From: Salvator merianae
Taxonomy: Eukaryota; Chordata; Lepidosauria; Squamata; Teiidae
Assembly: GCA_003586115.2 (NCBI GenBank)
Contig: QVOM02000072.1
Span: 586,361-650,360, forward strand
Direction: 5' to 3'
Length of the DNA: 64,000 bases
The translations under genes and the position numbers were made by a program. Shown one piece after another: positions 31,802 to 43,351 of the stretch. The notes beneath the pieces are model-generated. The model ran no database searches, was not told the origin of the DNA, and saw nothing but the letters and a program-made list of their open reading frames with translations. The stretch's first letter is position 1; each line of letters begins with the position of its first letter.

Positions 31802-33238
31802 GGCTGACCAAGGTTGTACTGATTCCATCTTGGTTGAGCAGTCTATAGGCAGTCAGGATCATATAGCCTTATCTATATTATACACAGAGACACGTGACTG
31901 GTCATGGAAAAATGAGGAGTGGAGTATATTTTCATTACAACTGTTTTAGAACAATAATTGTTGAGCAACATCTTAATGAAATACTTGGTGGCTTTGCATG
32001 AGATTTGTAAGTTTCAGGAGCCATATGGTTTAGTAATCATCATTTTCTAGTCAGAAACATAGAAGTTTTCTTTCTCCTGTGATAGTAGAACATTGAGAGA
32101 TGCCCAGTGGCTATAAAAATGTGTGCGGAAGTAGGAGCTAAGGTGGAGAATTGTTTCAAGGAAATGCAAGACATAGCTCATGACCATTTGCAGCCCTTGG
32201 GAGTCAACAAAATAACCACATAGTGGCCCTCAAACCACAGGTTGTGGGTGGATAGGGAGACCCACTCAGGAAGAAAGATGTATGCATAACCTTGAAATTG
32301 GGTAACCCTGAAGTGGATTATGTAAACAGGCGAAAGTAGAAACGGGTAGGTAGCAATAAAGAAAACTTACATCTCTTGCCTCTTGGATTTTGCAAAACAG
32401 CAGGGCCCAAGGCAGTCTTTTTCTCCATTTGCTTCACATATTTCAAAAGCAGGTGCTTTATCTCCAGTTCACAAAATAGAGAGCAAGCTGAAGTAAAAAA
32501 AAAAAAAAAAATTAATGCACATGTTATGAACCAAGAAGAGAGATTTCCTGGGTGGCTTGTACATTTTTAAAAAGGTAATGAATTGGAAAAGTATAAAAAT
32601 AGCACACCATCTGAAACAGTGACTGTCTAGATTTAAAACAAGCAGTGGGGAGCAACATGTAAAATAAAATCTTAAAATACCAAAAAAGAAGTAGTTTGGA
32701 AAACAAGAATGTCTTCATCTGTAACCCCAAAGATGGTAATACAGACGCCCCATGAATCTCTGAGGAACAGGCATGACATAACTGAAGTGTCACCTTGACA
32801 ACCATCCTCCAGACTTTGGGCTGATGGCTGTTCTGTCCCAGCGTCTGTTCTGACAGGGAGCAGAGCCATTCGATAATACGGCTGTGTGCAGATACTGGAA
32901 ATTATTCATCTTTTGGCCAACCAGAGAGCTGTGTAGTAGGAATGCGCCAAGTCCAAGGACTGTTAGGTGCTTTCCCTAACAGCCCTGGCTTTTTTTGGCA
33001 CTGCTCCCTCACACACAAATAAATCATGTGAAGCAGGGAACCTATCCATTTGCTCCATGCCTTCTCGCTGCCATTATAGGGTCCTTCGTGGGCAAGCCAG
33101 TGGTGCATATCGGCGGACATGTTCAGATGTACCAGACAGTCCTTGGACTCTTACTGCCATTTGTGTTTGACAAATGGTAGCTTGGCACATTGCTAATGTG
33201 CAGTCAAGAGCAAAAAAATCTTATTGGAATAGTGACAG
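31802..33238. other. Gene-free stretch, nothing recognised
   Basis: No exon or clear repeat seen beyond a poly-A run near 32497-32513 and A/T-rich DNA. Confidence 0.5.
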
Positions 33239-33651
33239 GGAGCCTTTTCACACTTTAAATGCATCCACACGTCGCAGAGGCCTATGTGACCTGGAGCAAC
33301 CTATAGCTGCTCCCAATCACGACTAGCTGTGGAACACTGAATTGTGCTCCACAACTTTACTGGGAGCAACTATCCTGCCCCCAATAAAATGCAAATGAAC
33401 GGCGATGCTCCACACTGTGCCTGCACAATTTGCAGCACTGCTGGTCACCATGGCAGCAGCAAGATTCTTCCCAGTTGCTGTCATGGCAAGAATTGGGAGC
33501 AAGATACCACTATTTGCAATGTAAATACTGATATCCTGCTGCTATGTTACTCTTGGGCCCTGCGGTGCAGACAGTGCCCACACTGAGTGGACCTTTCCAT
33601 GTTTGAATGGGATAATTATCCCATTTTAATGTGGAAAGTGCAAAAACACCC
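33239..33651. mobile_element. MITE family B copy
   Basis: Left end GGAGCCTTTTCACACTTT, right end GGAAAGTGCAAAAACACCC. The core has CCTGGAGCAACC, CAACTTTACTGGGAGCAAC, CACCATGGCAGC and an AATGGGATAATTATCCCATT hairpin. Confidence 0.65.
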
Positions 33652-33867
33652 AGGGTCAGGAATTCCCACCTAAATAAGAGTGGGAAATATAACATGGAAG
33701 ACATCTCCTCTTCTGTATCAAATAAGGCTGTAGTGTGGCATGACAAAGAGTCAATCATATTCCTGCCCTAGGAGGAGGGTGCAAGTTGGAATCTTTCTAT
33801 CATGACATAGATTGCTGTCAGAGATAGTAAAAAATTATCTTTCAGGCATCTTAGAGACTGTTTAGAG

Positions 33868-34170
33868 CTACATAAGAATATAAGAGAAACCCTGCTGGAT
33901 CTAGTCCAGCATCCTGTCACACAGAGTGGCCCACCATTTGCTTTTGGACATCCTCAAACAGAAGACAAAGGCAAAACCTTCACCTACTCATGACTCCCTG
34001 CAAATGGCCTTTAGAGGTATCCTTCCTGTCTCTCCAACTTGGAGATGGTACCTGGGCATCCATTATAGTAGCCATTGATACACCTGTCCTCCTTGAATTT
34101 GTCTAACCCTTTCTTAAAGCTATCCAGGCTGGTTGCTATTACCACCTCTACTGGTAGTAAATTCTGGTAG
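33868..34170 (-). repeat. Interspersed repeat, copy of the 3495 family, antisense and longer
   Basis: It reads in reverse: ATAAGAATATAAGAGAAACC, TGCTGGATCTAGTCCAGCAT, GGCATCC and TTGAATTTGTCTAACCC, and extends further into TATCCAGGCTGGTTGC and CTACTGGTAGTAAATTC. This is the longest copy in the window. Confidence 0.65.
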
Positions 34171-36015
34171 AAAGTGGGATGGTTCATATGCCTATCCGGC
34201 CCTTCCCTCTCTCACAAATATTCTAGGCTAGAAAAAGTGGCCCAGATTGCCAGTGAAGACTTAGTATTGTCTCTAAGACACATTTGAGCTGCTGCTGTTT
34301 TGCTATGTGTGAAAATAGCCATAGTTAACACTATTTAGATTTCCTGCTGTAGGTAGGAATAGTGAGAAACACAGCCAATAGAATGCTCGCAGCTGTTATT
34401 AGAAAGACAAGCAAGCAAGCAAACAAGCAACAACCACAGCTAATTAAAGGATACTAGTTTACCAGCCACTTTTGATAAAGGTCCTTCTTTGGATGGCTGG
34501 ATGTAGCAAAAAACTCAAGTAATTTATAAAGAACCAATGACTGGGGCCAGAATTCAGCAGAACACATGCTGGGTATAAAAAGATACTGTGTTCAAACCCT
34601 GAGCCTTCAAGCAGTAAGATTCTGGAAGACTTCATCTGAAATTGTTAAGAGACAGTGCAGACCAGTACAGATCAATCTGGTGTCCTCCAGCTGTTGCAGA
34701 TCTCATTGCTGGGGTTGATGGGAACTGTAATCTGAAACAGCTAGGAAACACAAGGGGCTTGTTCACACTTAGCGAGAGGAATGTTCCAGGACGCTCTCTG
34801 GAATGCAGGATTTGCACTTGTAGACAGCCCCAGCTGACCCGAAATCTACCGAAGCCCACCTGATACTCACCTGAAGCCTACCAGCTGTGGTCAACTAAAC
34901 TGTAGTCTCCAACCCAGCCTTTTACCCTCGATATAAATAAACTTTGTACCATGTATCAAAGTCAGCCAAGTCATTTCCCCCTTCCTGAGGATTGGCTCCA
35001 GCCTGGTCAACTGTCAAACCAGACCTCTGGTCTTTTAAAGATTCTGTTTGTGGGAAAGATCCTGCTTGTGGAAAAGCTGTACAGAATTGTTCCCATAACA
35101 TATTCACAGATTTGGGCTTTGCTCATTTTACTGTGTAGTATTTTCAGTTGCTATGTTTCAATATGGTTAAATAAAATCAAAAGCCATAGCCCCGCTGGTT
35201 TAAAGAAAAAAAATTAAGGGAAAACCACAGGAAATTCACCAAATTCATTGCGTAGCATTTTAAAATCACTCAGTTAATCATGCATACCAGCACAGCTGCA
35301 AAATGATTTCCTTCTATTCTGGTAGAGAAAATTACCCATTATATGTTACAAAAGAATAATAGAGTATTTAAGTGAAATTTAAATATTGTGAGAGCGATCA
35401 CCTGTTACTCTCATCTCCTCTGTTTTCTTTTTTTTCTTCTCTGTCCATCTTTTTAACACAGCCCTATGTTGTCTTTAGTAGTTTGGGCTAAACAGGTGTG
35501 TTTCCTTTTGAGGACACATGTTAAGTTTACATTGCTGTTCTCCATACATTCCCATGTTGCCACTCCTGTTCTCTGCCAATTCCTTAACACAGGGCTAGAG
35601 GAAATGACATAAAAAGAAACAACCCACTTATGTTTTACCAGCTGTTCCTAGTCAAGCCTAATTAGTGCTTGGATGGGGATGATTCTGGGAGTGCCAGATG
35701 CTGTAGGTTAGAATGAGAAATTTAAAAAATGCAATACAAGAAAGCAATGGCAAGTCTGTACTGTTGCCATGAGAACTGCACGCATATACTGTATTTGTGC
35801 AGACACCAGGCATGACCCTGGTCTCAGCAGCAGCCTCCCTTTTTCCTTTGTTCTATAGGAACCATTTCCACCATCTTGCTGTATAGCTATGAGGCATCCA
35901 ACAGGTGACTGGGTACATGCAGTAGAATCTCCTACTGCCAAAGCCTTAAACTGGACTTTTTAAAAAAGGAAGTACTTCTTTAGGGCATAGGGTTAGTTAT
36001 AAATTGAAGTAGATA
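34171..36015. other. Gene-free stretch with minor repeat fragments
   Basis: Near 34195-34325 there is a diverged family D-like piece (CTATCCGGCCCTTCCCTCTC, TTCTAGGCTAGAAAAAGTGG). Near 34675 there is a short piece of the 37512 palindromic family (GGTGTCCTCCAGCTGTTGC). Nothing gene-like was seen. Confidence 0.45.
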
Positions 36016-36296
36016 CAGTAGAGTCTTGATTATCCATCCTTCGGTCATCCGACATTCTGGATTATCCAACGTCGCGGCTGCTTGGGGGCGTGGCTGTAGG
36101 CATTTCCGTGCCCCAGACACGCCCCAGACACGCCCCCAAACATGGTGGCCGCGACGGGCAAGGAGAGAAGGGCGAGAGAGAGCGATCGGAAACGTCGTGA
36201 TTTCAAGGCTTTTCTTAGACCCTCCCGATTATCCGACGGTTTCGGCTATCCGACTATCAGCCCGCCCGTTTATGTCGGATAGTCGAGACTCTACTG
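36016..36296. mobile_element. Tigger/pogo-like MITE (281 bp) with TA duplication
   Basis: TIRs CAGTAGAGTCTTGATTATCC and GGATAGTCGAGACTCTACTG; TA on each side (36014-36015, 36297-36298). CAGTAGAGTCTCG...TTATCCGAC ends are the hallmark of TcMar-Tigger elements. A GC-rich middle (GCTTGGGGGCGTGG, CAGACACGCCCC twice) has no transposase frame. Confidence 0.9.
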
Positions 36297-36455
36297 TAGG
36301 TGGATTCTGTTCCTCAGCAGTTGACTTAGTTTTTGCTGAACAAGAAAGAAACTAAAGACTTAAGAGCAAAAACAGAGGGAACTAGTTTTCCCCTGGCAGA
36401 TCAGAGACAGGTAGCTTCCTCTGTTATTGCCATGCCAACCTAGAGTCAGCATCTC

Positions 36456-36640
36456 TGGCCCTTTCTACACTGGGCCTTATTCTGGATTATGTCCCAGAAT
36501 AGGGACCTACCATCCACGTGCTAGTGCAGACTACACCAGGCCCCCAGGCAGGGCCTGCCATAAACTGCATCAGCATGCAGCAAGCAGGCCCCTATTTCAG
36601 GATATAATCCAGCATAAGAGCCAGTGCAGTAAGGGTTTCT
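36456..36640. mobile_element. Family A MITE
   Basis: Left arm GGCCCTTTCTACACTGGGCC, right arm CCAGTGCAGTAAGGG, with the shared core of GGGACCTACC, GTGCAGACTACA and CAGGCCCCTATTTCAGG. Confidence 0.75.
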
Positions 36641-38304
36641 CAATCTGTAATGGGACAGCCAAAAAATATCAGCAGGGACTAAATATCTTTAGCTTCATGG
36701 CCATCTATATATCCTTCAAAACACAAGCCCACAAAAACATTGCCATGCCCAGGCAGGCAGTTGTATCTGGAGAAAGAGGGAGCCATATGGCCTGAACAGG
36801 GAAAGTGAAAACAAGCCAATACATTGAGGGGAGAGACCTAAGCAATGGTGGCCATGGTGGCCATTTTCTTGTTTCTTCATTCCCCTTCACCTCTGAGCAC
36901 CTAAACTCTGGCCCATGTCTTAAAGCATCTCTTCAATTGCCACATTGGCTAAGGGGTAGAGGAAAGAAGGAACAAGAATGGAGTTACTGAGTTTTCATGG
37001 GTTGCTCTTTACTTCTGGACATGTGATGCTCCCTTCCACACGGTGCACAAGATGCAGCTAAATTTTGGCAAAAGACTGCTTATCTGCCAGAAAAATCCAT
37101 GAAATAGGAGCACATCTCTTCTGGATTCCTCACAACCATAATAAAAAGATGCAGCAGCTGCTAGAGAGAGAGTGGGGAGTACAGGCTGAAGCTCCTTCTC
37201 CTCCATGTGCTGGTTTGTGGATTCCTTTTGAAATTCCCAGCACATTGGCAAATGGTCTTCTTCTGAAGTTCACACAGCACAGGTAAATACAGGCTTGTGT
37301 TAGGAAAAGAGTATCACAAGTGAGGTGACACAATAGGAGAGACCCTGCTTTATCATGAGGACCTCCAGCTAGCTCTCCTCCTCTTAAGATATGATGGAGC
37401 CTGGGCAAACAGTCATGAATACAGCTGTGCTTCAGTACCAACACTTGAAGCAGACTTGGTAGCTCTGAGACAGCCAGTGCAGAGTTTGAAGGGCTAATAA
37501 ATCTGTAGGCCAAAGGTTCTCAAACTGTGGTCTTCCAGATGTTCCTGAACAACAATCCCAGCTGCCATGAAATGCTGAGGGTGGAGTGCTAGATGTTGTA
37601 CAGAACATCTGGTGGATCACAGTTCTGAGAACTTTGCTGATCCGTGGGCAGCAGCATTCCACACTAGCTGCAGCTTCCAGAAAGGCTCAAGGAAAGGCTC
37701 ACATAAAACACACTACTGTAATGCAGCCTACAGGTAATTAGGGCATGAACAACTAAATTCAAGTTATTTAATTCCAGTAAGGGACTCCCAGCTGAACTGG
37801 GGAAGAGGTGTTCCAAATTACCTTGACGACCTGAAACTTCAGTGAAAGACTGTCATGCAAGAGCACCCCAGATTGCTATTAACTTGTTACTACAGGGGCA
37901 TTGCCACTCAGTTCAGAAGATAAGCATCTCTAATACCTGGTCTTGAGAACCATTTAGCTACAGAGTCTCCATCATTTGAGCATTCAGACTCAGACAACAA
38001 AATAGTCCCTGTATGGACTGTTAAGGCTAAGATGGTATGGACAGAGTCTGGTATTATCAGCAGGCCAGTAGCAGCCCATTGATCAAGACTGCCAGAGCTG
38101 AGCGAGGAATCAGAACATAGTTCATCAACTGGGGGTTTGGTCCTTCCCCATTCCTAGAATGACTCTGCAAGCAGTTGCTGTGGCACACTGAGTTTCCAGC
38201 ATCATGCGTCACCCTCACAATAGCTCGGTGTGATTTATTGGCCCATGTGACATTCATTTAACCAACCTGGAAACAGTGTTCATTTCTGCACTTGTTATAT
38301 ACTG
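36641..38304. other. Gene-free stretch with one palindromic repeat
   Basis: At 37512-37635 an imperfect palindrome (GGTTCTCAAACTGTGGTC...ATCACAGTTCTGAGAAC) belongs to a repeat type also seen in fragments near 13640, 44725, 44980 and 57990. No gene recognised. Confidence 0.5.
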
Positions 38305-38422
38305 TGGCCCTTTCTACACTGGGCCTTATTGCCCAGGACCTGCTGTAGTCTGCACAGACATGTGGATGGCAGGCCCCTATTCTAGGATATAATCCAGAAA
38401 AATACCCAGAGCAGAAAGGGCC
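38305..38422. mobile_element. Family A MITE with internal deletion
   Basis: TGGCCCTTTCTACACTGGGC at the left and CAGAGCAGAAAGGGCC at the right. The left inner arm is deleted: TTATT runs straight into GCCCAGGACCTGC. Confidence 0.7.
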
Positions 38423-39290
38423 TAAAGTTCTGCTCCTTTCTGCTCTTCAGATGGCATCATATTTCTATGAAAAGCACTTGAACACCGATGGCTCCTTTAA
38501 TGAACTTGTCTCTGTCCAAAGAAATCTCATAAACTGCATAATAACATGGACATACAAAAAGCTCCAAATCTCCCTGAAAGTTTCCAGTCAGCATATGGGA
38601 ATGTTTAAGAAGAGAAAGAAAGAAAAATGAGTCTTTCTTCCTTGTAATTACACTGGTTCAAAATCAATGCGTATCGTTTAAAAAGTTGTAGCCCTTAATC
38701 AACATAAGGCCGCATGGGTTAGGTGGGTCAGCAAGAAACTCCAGCCCTTTTATAGCAAGGATGGAAGTTTAATTTCACACTTTCTGATTGCAATAAATCT
38801 TATGCACTCACCTATAAATGTGCCCGAGTAATATGAATGTAGAACTTGTGAGGCTTAAGTATGGGACAGAGGGCGAAACCAAACTAATTTAAGAGGTCTC
38901 TGTGATCCAGAAGAGGAACAAGGACCAGGAAACAACTGGCAAATTTCCTTCTAGGGTGGACAGATGGAAAGATGACATTCTTATGCTCTTGTTCTATCTC
39001 AGTATTTTAGCTTTTGCTAGGTTCAAGGATCTGACATACAGCTATACAGTGGGTACCACTCAATCAGAATTTATTTTTATGATTCTGTAAATTTATTGAA
39101 GCAATATGGTAATTAGAGACAATTGCGAAGAATAATTGGTAGCAAAATGCATTTACTTCTTGCCATAGGGAGCCTCCAAATCTAAACAATTGGGGTATAT
39201 TCTCAAGGTCAGTTGACTCCAGTTTTGGTGGAATGGTGAGGTTGCATAGCAGCAGGGTTTGTTTGTTTTTAATTCCTCCTTACCTCCCCC
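38423..39290. other. Gene-free stretch, nothing recognised
   Basis: No exon, RNA gene or clear repeat family could be identified. Confidence 0.45.
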
Positions 39291-39665
39291 TCTCTGCATT
39301 CTTTTTTTTAAATTAGTTTTTTTAAATATACAAAAAGAAATAACAAAAAACAACAGATTGTAACAAAAAAATAGTGCTCCCCCCCCAAAAAGAATATATA
39401 TTGAAAAACAAACAAAAAACAATAACTACTACCCCACCACCACACTACCAAACTACCCCTTGTGCACACTGGTTGACAACTTCTAGATTACTTCTTCCAT
39501 CTTCTTTATCTTTCATTCTAGCTGGACCAAAGAGTTAGTATTGTTATTTCTTCTCTCAATTCTTCAGGCGCTTGGGGTCTGGTTGAAAAATGCAATAAAA
39601 CTTTCCATTTTTCCTCTGTTTTAGAAAGCAATTTCATACCTTGACTTTTAAATCTTATTTCCAGA
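39291..39665 (-). repeat. LINE 3'-end-like repeat, copy 1
   Basis: It shares AAGAAATAACAAAAAACAAC, GTAACAAAAAAATAGTGC, GAATATATATTGA, CCCTTGTGCACACTGGTTGA and TTACTTCTTCCATCTTCTTT with 53600-53935 in the same orientation. The T-rich left edge (TTTTTTTAAATTAG) suggests an antisense LINE 3' tail like that at 26632. Confidence 0.6.
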
Positions 39666-40144
39666 ATTAAACACTTCTTTGCCCCACAGGTTTCGGGGGA
39701 AAGAGCTAAGAGCTTTGAAATCCACTCTGATCTGCTTTGTATATAGGACAGCTGGGTTTAGTTACAAGTTAGGTGGCAATTGTATATACACTACTAGAAG
39801 TAAGCACAGTTGAATATTTTCAGCAGAACTTGTATGAGACCCCTGACCTCTTATGTCACAGCTGGTATCACAAAAGTGATGCAAGCTTACAAACAGCTAT
39901 GTTCCCATAAAGAACAGCTGCAGTCTAATTCACTGAGCAATCCACCAGAAGTAAATTCTCCTGATTTCAATGATCCTTATATGAGTAGCATATTCACATA
40001 TTTAATTGGTTGAACAATTTGTTGACTTAATGCTTTTTGTAATAAGATTTGTCTTTAGTTGCCCTGTGATTGGAGGTGTAACTGTTCTGTGGATTTTGAA
40101 TAAAGCATACAGTACAACATACATGTATCAATTAGAGTTCAAAG

Positions 40145-40385
40145 ACATAGCCATGCTAGTCTGGATCAGTAAGCAAAGGGATCTACTAGCACCTTAGAGA
40201 GTAAGAAAGAAGTTGGTAGCATGAGCTTTCATAGACTAAGCCTATTTCATCCTCTGATGCATCTCCATGCTTCATCTCCATAGTTTATGCATCTGATGAA
40301 GTAGGTTTAGTCTACAAAAGCTCGTGCTACTAACTTCTTTCTCTTTCTTAGTCTCTAAGGTGCTACAAGACCCTCTTGTTTACAA
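40145..40385. repeat. Interspersed repeat with GATGAAGTAGG / TAGTCTACAAAAGCTC motif
   Basis: CATAGCCATGCTAGTCTGGA, TGCATCTGATGAAGTAGG, GTCTACAAAAGCTCGTGCTA and TAGTCTCTAAGGTGCTACAA match a repeat type widespread in amniote genomes. The central part is duplicated in inverted form (TTAGAGAGTAAGAAAGAAGT...AACTTCTTTCTCTTTCTTAG). Confidence 0.55.
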
Positions 40386-40532
40386 GTAATAAGGAGCTCA
40401 GTGAGAAGCTTCTTAAATAAATGGATCAAAAACAGTTATCTGCAAAACAGAACTCTCTGACTAAGCAAAAATCTCAGCATCAGATTGTTGTTAAAAGTGA
40501 AGAAGTAATTCACTTGGTAGTTTGTCCACAAG

Positions 40533-40990
40533 GCCTTTTCGCACTGGCCAGCTTCAAATGATATAATTACACCATTTGAAGCTGGTCAAGACCCAGCGTC
40601 GTGGCAGCAATTGACACTCTGAGTGCTAGAATGACCCTGTACCAGGCCTCCAGCGCTCACAGTGTGAATGCAGTTCCCATCACCATGACAGTGGCCGCAG
40701 CAACATCCAGCTATTGCCATGGCGATAGGGATGTGGCACCTGGCTGTGCAGCTGCAGCCACGCTGCACTGCTGCCTCACGGCATTCACACCAGAACAAAG
40801 TGTGAATGCTGCTGACCGGGACAAATGTAGCTGCCGCCAATCAAACTGTATACAGCATTGTAGCTGTCCACAGCTAGTAGCATCTTAGACTAGCTGAAAA
40901 CGCTCTCAGATGCTGCTGCTCTGGTGGAGTGCAAACACACTTCACCAGTGAGCATCTGTTTGCGCACTAACTGGTAAGTGCAAACAGGCC
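40533..40990. mobile_element. MITE family B copy (458 bp)
   Basis: Left end GGCCTTTTCGCACTGGCC, right end AAGTGCAAACAGGCC. It contains a CAGCTTCAAATG...CATTTGAAGCTG hairpin, CATGACAGTGGCCGCAGC and ATTGCCATGGCGAT. Confidence 0.7.
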
Positions 40991-42892
40991 CATAGAGAGA
41001 CAAAATATTTCTGCAGACTACCCAATTCATCTGTTGTTTTCAGGGAAGTGGCCACTGAAAAGGTCCCTTTCATAGGTCCCTCAGGTCTTTGGTCCCTCAG
41101 GATCAAGGCTGCAATATTTAGCTGATAATAGAACCATTCTTGTCCCAAGGGTGTAAACAACGCCCCAGCAATTTAATGCCACCATTAAGTCTTACAGCTG
41201 AGAACATGGGGAAAAGATGTTAAATCAAGGCTGTAACAGAGCTAACCACAAAGATTTCAAAGAGCAGAGTTTCACTGCTATTATCCTGGATCAAAATAGA
41301 CTTGTTCTGTGGCAAACCTGCTGCCTTGGCAGGCAAAGAGATAATGACCAGGACAGATGTCTGGTGTGTAAAAGTGTGGCCAAAGATGAAAACCACCTTT
41401 TTATTTCAGGGAACTATTTTGGAACAAGCAGGCGTATATGTATGTTTGACATGAGAAGAGAGAGACGAAACGGGTAAATTATAGAGCTCTGTGCTTCAGT
41501 ATAGGTCCTACTCTTAAATGTAACCAAAACCTTAATGATGGGTTGGCTTCAGAGGAATGTAAACAAGGGGTTGTAAGCCAATAGATTTTTAAAAGATTCT
41601 CATCTGAGAGGAACAGAATGGTAAAATGAGGCAGAAATAGCCTAGTACGAAAGATGGTTCTTGTGTTCTTCTTATGTTCTTATGGTCTTTAAATAGTTAT
41701 ATTCAACTGGAGGTCAGGCATGCAGGTACATAACTGTCTTTGTGATAATTTGTCTTGTCTTTGCTTCTTTTCTTGGGTGAAGATGAGTTACCCATTAATT
41801 ATGTAGTAGTTGCTGTGTAAGATGAGAGATAACAAATCTGAATGTATAAAACTGCTGGCATTAAGCCACCACATTTATGCTGCTCTTAATTGCTCCAGTT
41901 GAGAGTAGGTAGATTTATCAGCACATTTGTTAAGCAAAACCAGCATGGCCTAAGATGATCTTGTCATTGCATATGCAAGAACCAGAGGCATGTGATTGCA
42001 CTTTTGCTATTTGGATCCTAGGCAATTTTTTGAACATTGGTAGCAGCATGGTGATGAATATGAACCCAGATAAGCATCTGCTGTTGTGAGCTAATGTCTT
42101 TTTTTAAAAAAAAAAAAAAAAACAGGAGCTACAAAGATGGTTGAAAAGCAGCAGTCATGATCAACTGATACCTTAATTACATAAAAGTTGATGTTAACCA
42201 CTGTGGGACTACTCTAAGATTGGTTTGTGCCTATAAAGTTGTAAGATACAAAAGAATTCAGACCAGGAGGATGTCTAAACATGTTTAAATGTGCATATAG
42301 CTTGGAGTGGTTCAGCAGATGATGTATATATGAATATCTATGACAGAGTTGCCAACAGCAGCAGTTTAGAGATCACATGAAATAAATTGGGTGATTCAGA
42401 GGTGACCAGAAGATCATTCTATCACATTCAGATGCACAAATCCTGCCCTGCAGCTATCCTGGAAATGTAGGAAGCATCTTTTCCTAAAGAATGGGATGAA
42501 GCACTCAGAGGGCACCTTTCTAGCATTGTGCTATATCAAAGCAACATAAGAATGCTTTGGGGCATATTTCTGCAATGGGAAATGCCTTCTTCATGGGCAT
42601 GCAGGAGAAGCAGGAGGAGGAAGAAACTTCTGGGATCATGGAAATCCAGTATAAATATCTGGTTTCAAAACTTGAAATAAACTAGTCAATAAATGGCTTG
42701 TTTTTTTGGAAAAAAATGGTTAAAGGCTAAAAGGAAGGAGATGGATTTACTAGAGTGATATGGGGGGAGGGCTTGCAGGCATTCAGCCAATTCACCTCAT
42801 GATGAATTAAGCCTTTTATGTTTTCCAGGAGCATAACGATGTATTAGATTATTTGTTTTGAAGGTCTTAAACGTTTAAACAAGGGGCTTGTT
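40991..42892. other. Gene-free stretch, nothing recognised
   Basis: A/T-rich DNA with a poly-T/poly-A junction near 42098-42122 (probably a LINE or SINE tail). No gene or RNA recognised. Confidence 0.45.
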
Positions 42893-43351
42893 TGCACTGG
42901 CCTACCAGTAAGCTTCCAGGTGGCAGGTGCTCACTGGACAGGCTCATCCGCAGCCCCACCATGCAGCATCCGGGAGTGTATACAGTCGCTCCCAGATGCT
43001 ACTAGCTGTGGACAGCTAAAATGCTGTCCACAGCTTGACCAGGAGCAGCTAGATGGCTCCCAGTCAGCAGCATTTGCACCCTCTTCCGGGTGTGAATCCT
43101 GTGAGTGGGTGGGGTGGCACAGCTGTGGCTGCACAGTTGCAAGCTGCTTTGCAATTGCCATGGCAACAGCCAGACGTTGCTGCAGCTGCTGTCATGGCGG
43201 TCAGGCCTGCCATCGGCACTTCGAGTGCTGGAAGCCCAGTACCGGGCTGTTTCAGCCCTTGAAGCGTGGATGGCTGCTGCATCACTGGCTCTTGTACAGC
43301 CTAGAATGGTATTGGTATACCATTCCAGGCTGTAAAGTGCAAACAGGCCCC
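42893..43351. mobile_element. MITE family B copy (459 bp)
   Basis: The TIRs are GGGGCTTGTTTGCACT and AGTGCAAACAGGCCCC. It has the core GTCCACAGCTTGACCAGG, ATTGCCATGGCAACAGCC and TGTCATGGCGGTC. Long open frames on both strands here are a consequence of its base composition. Confidence 0.7.
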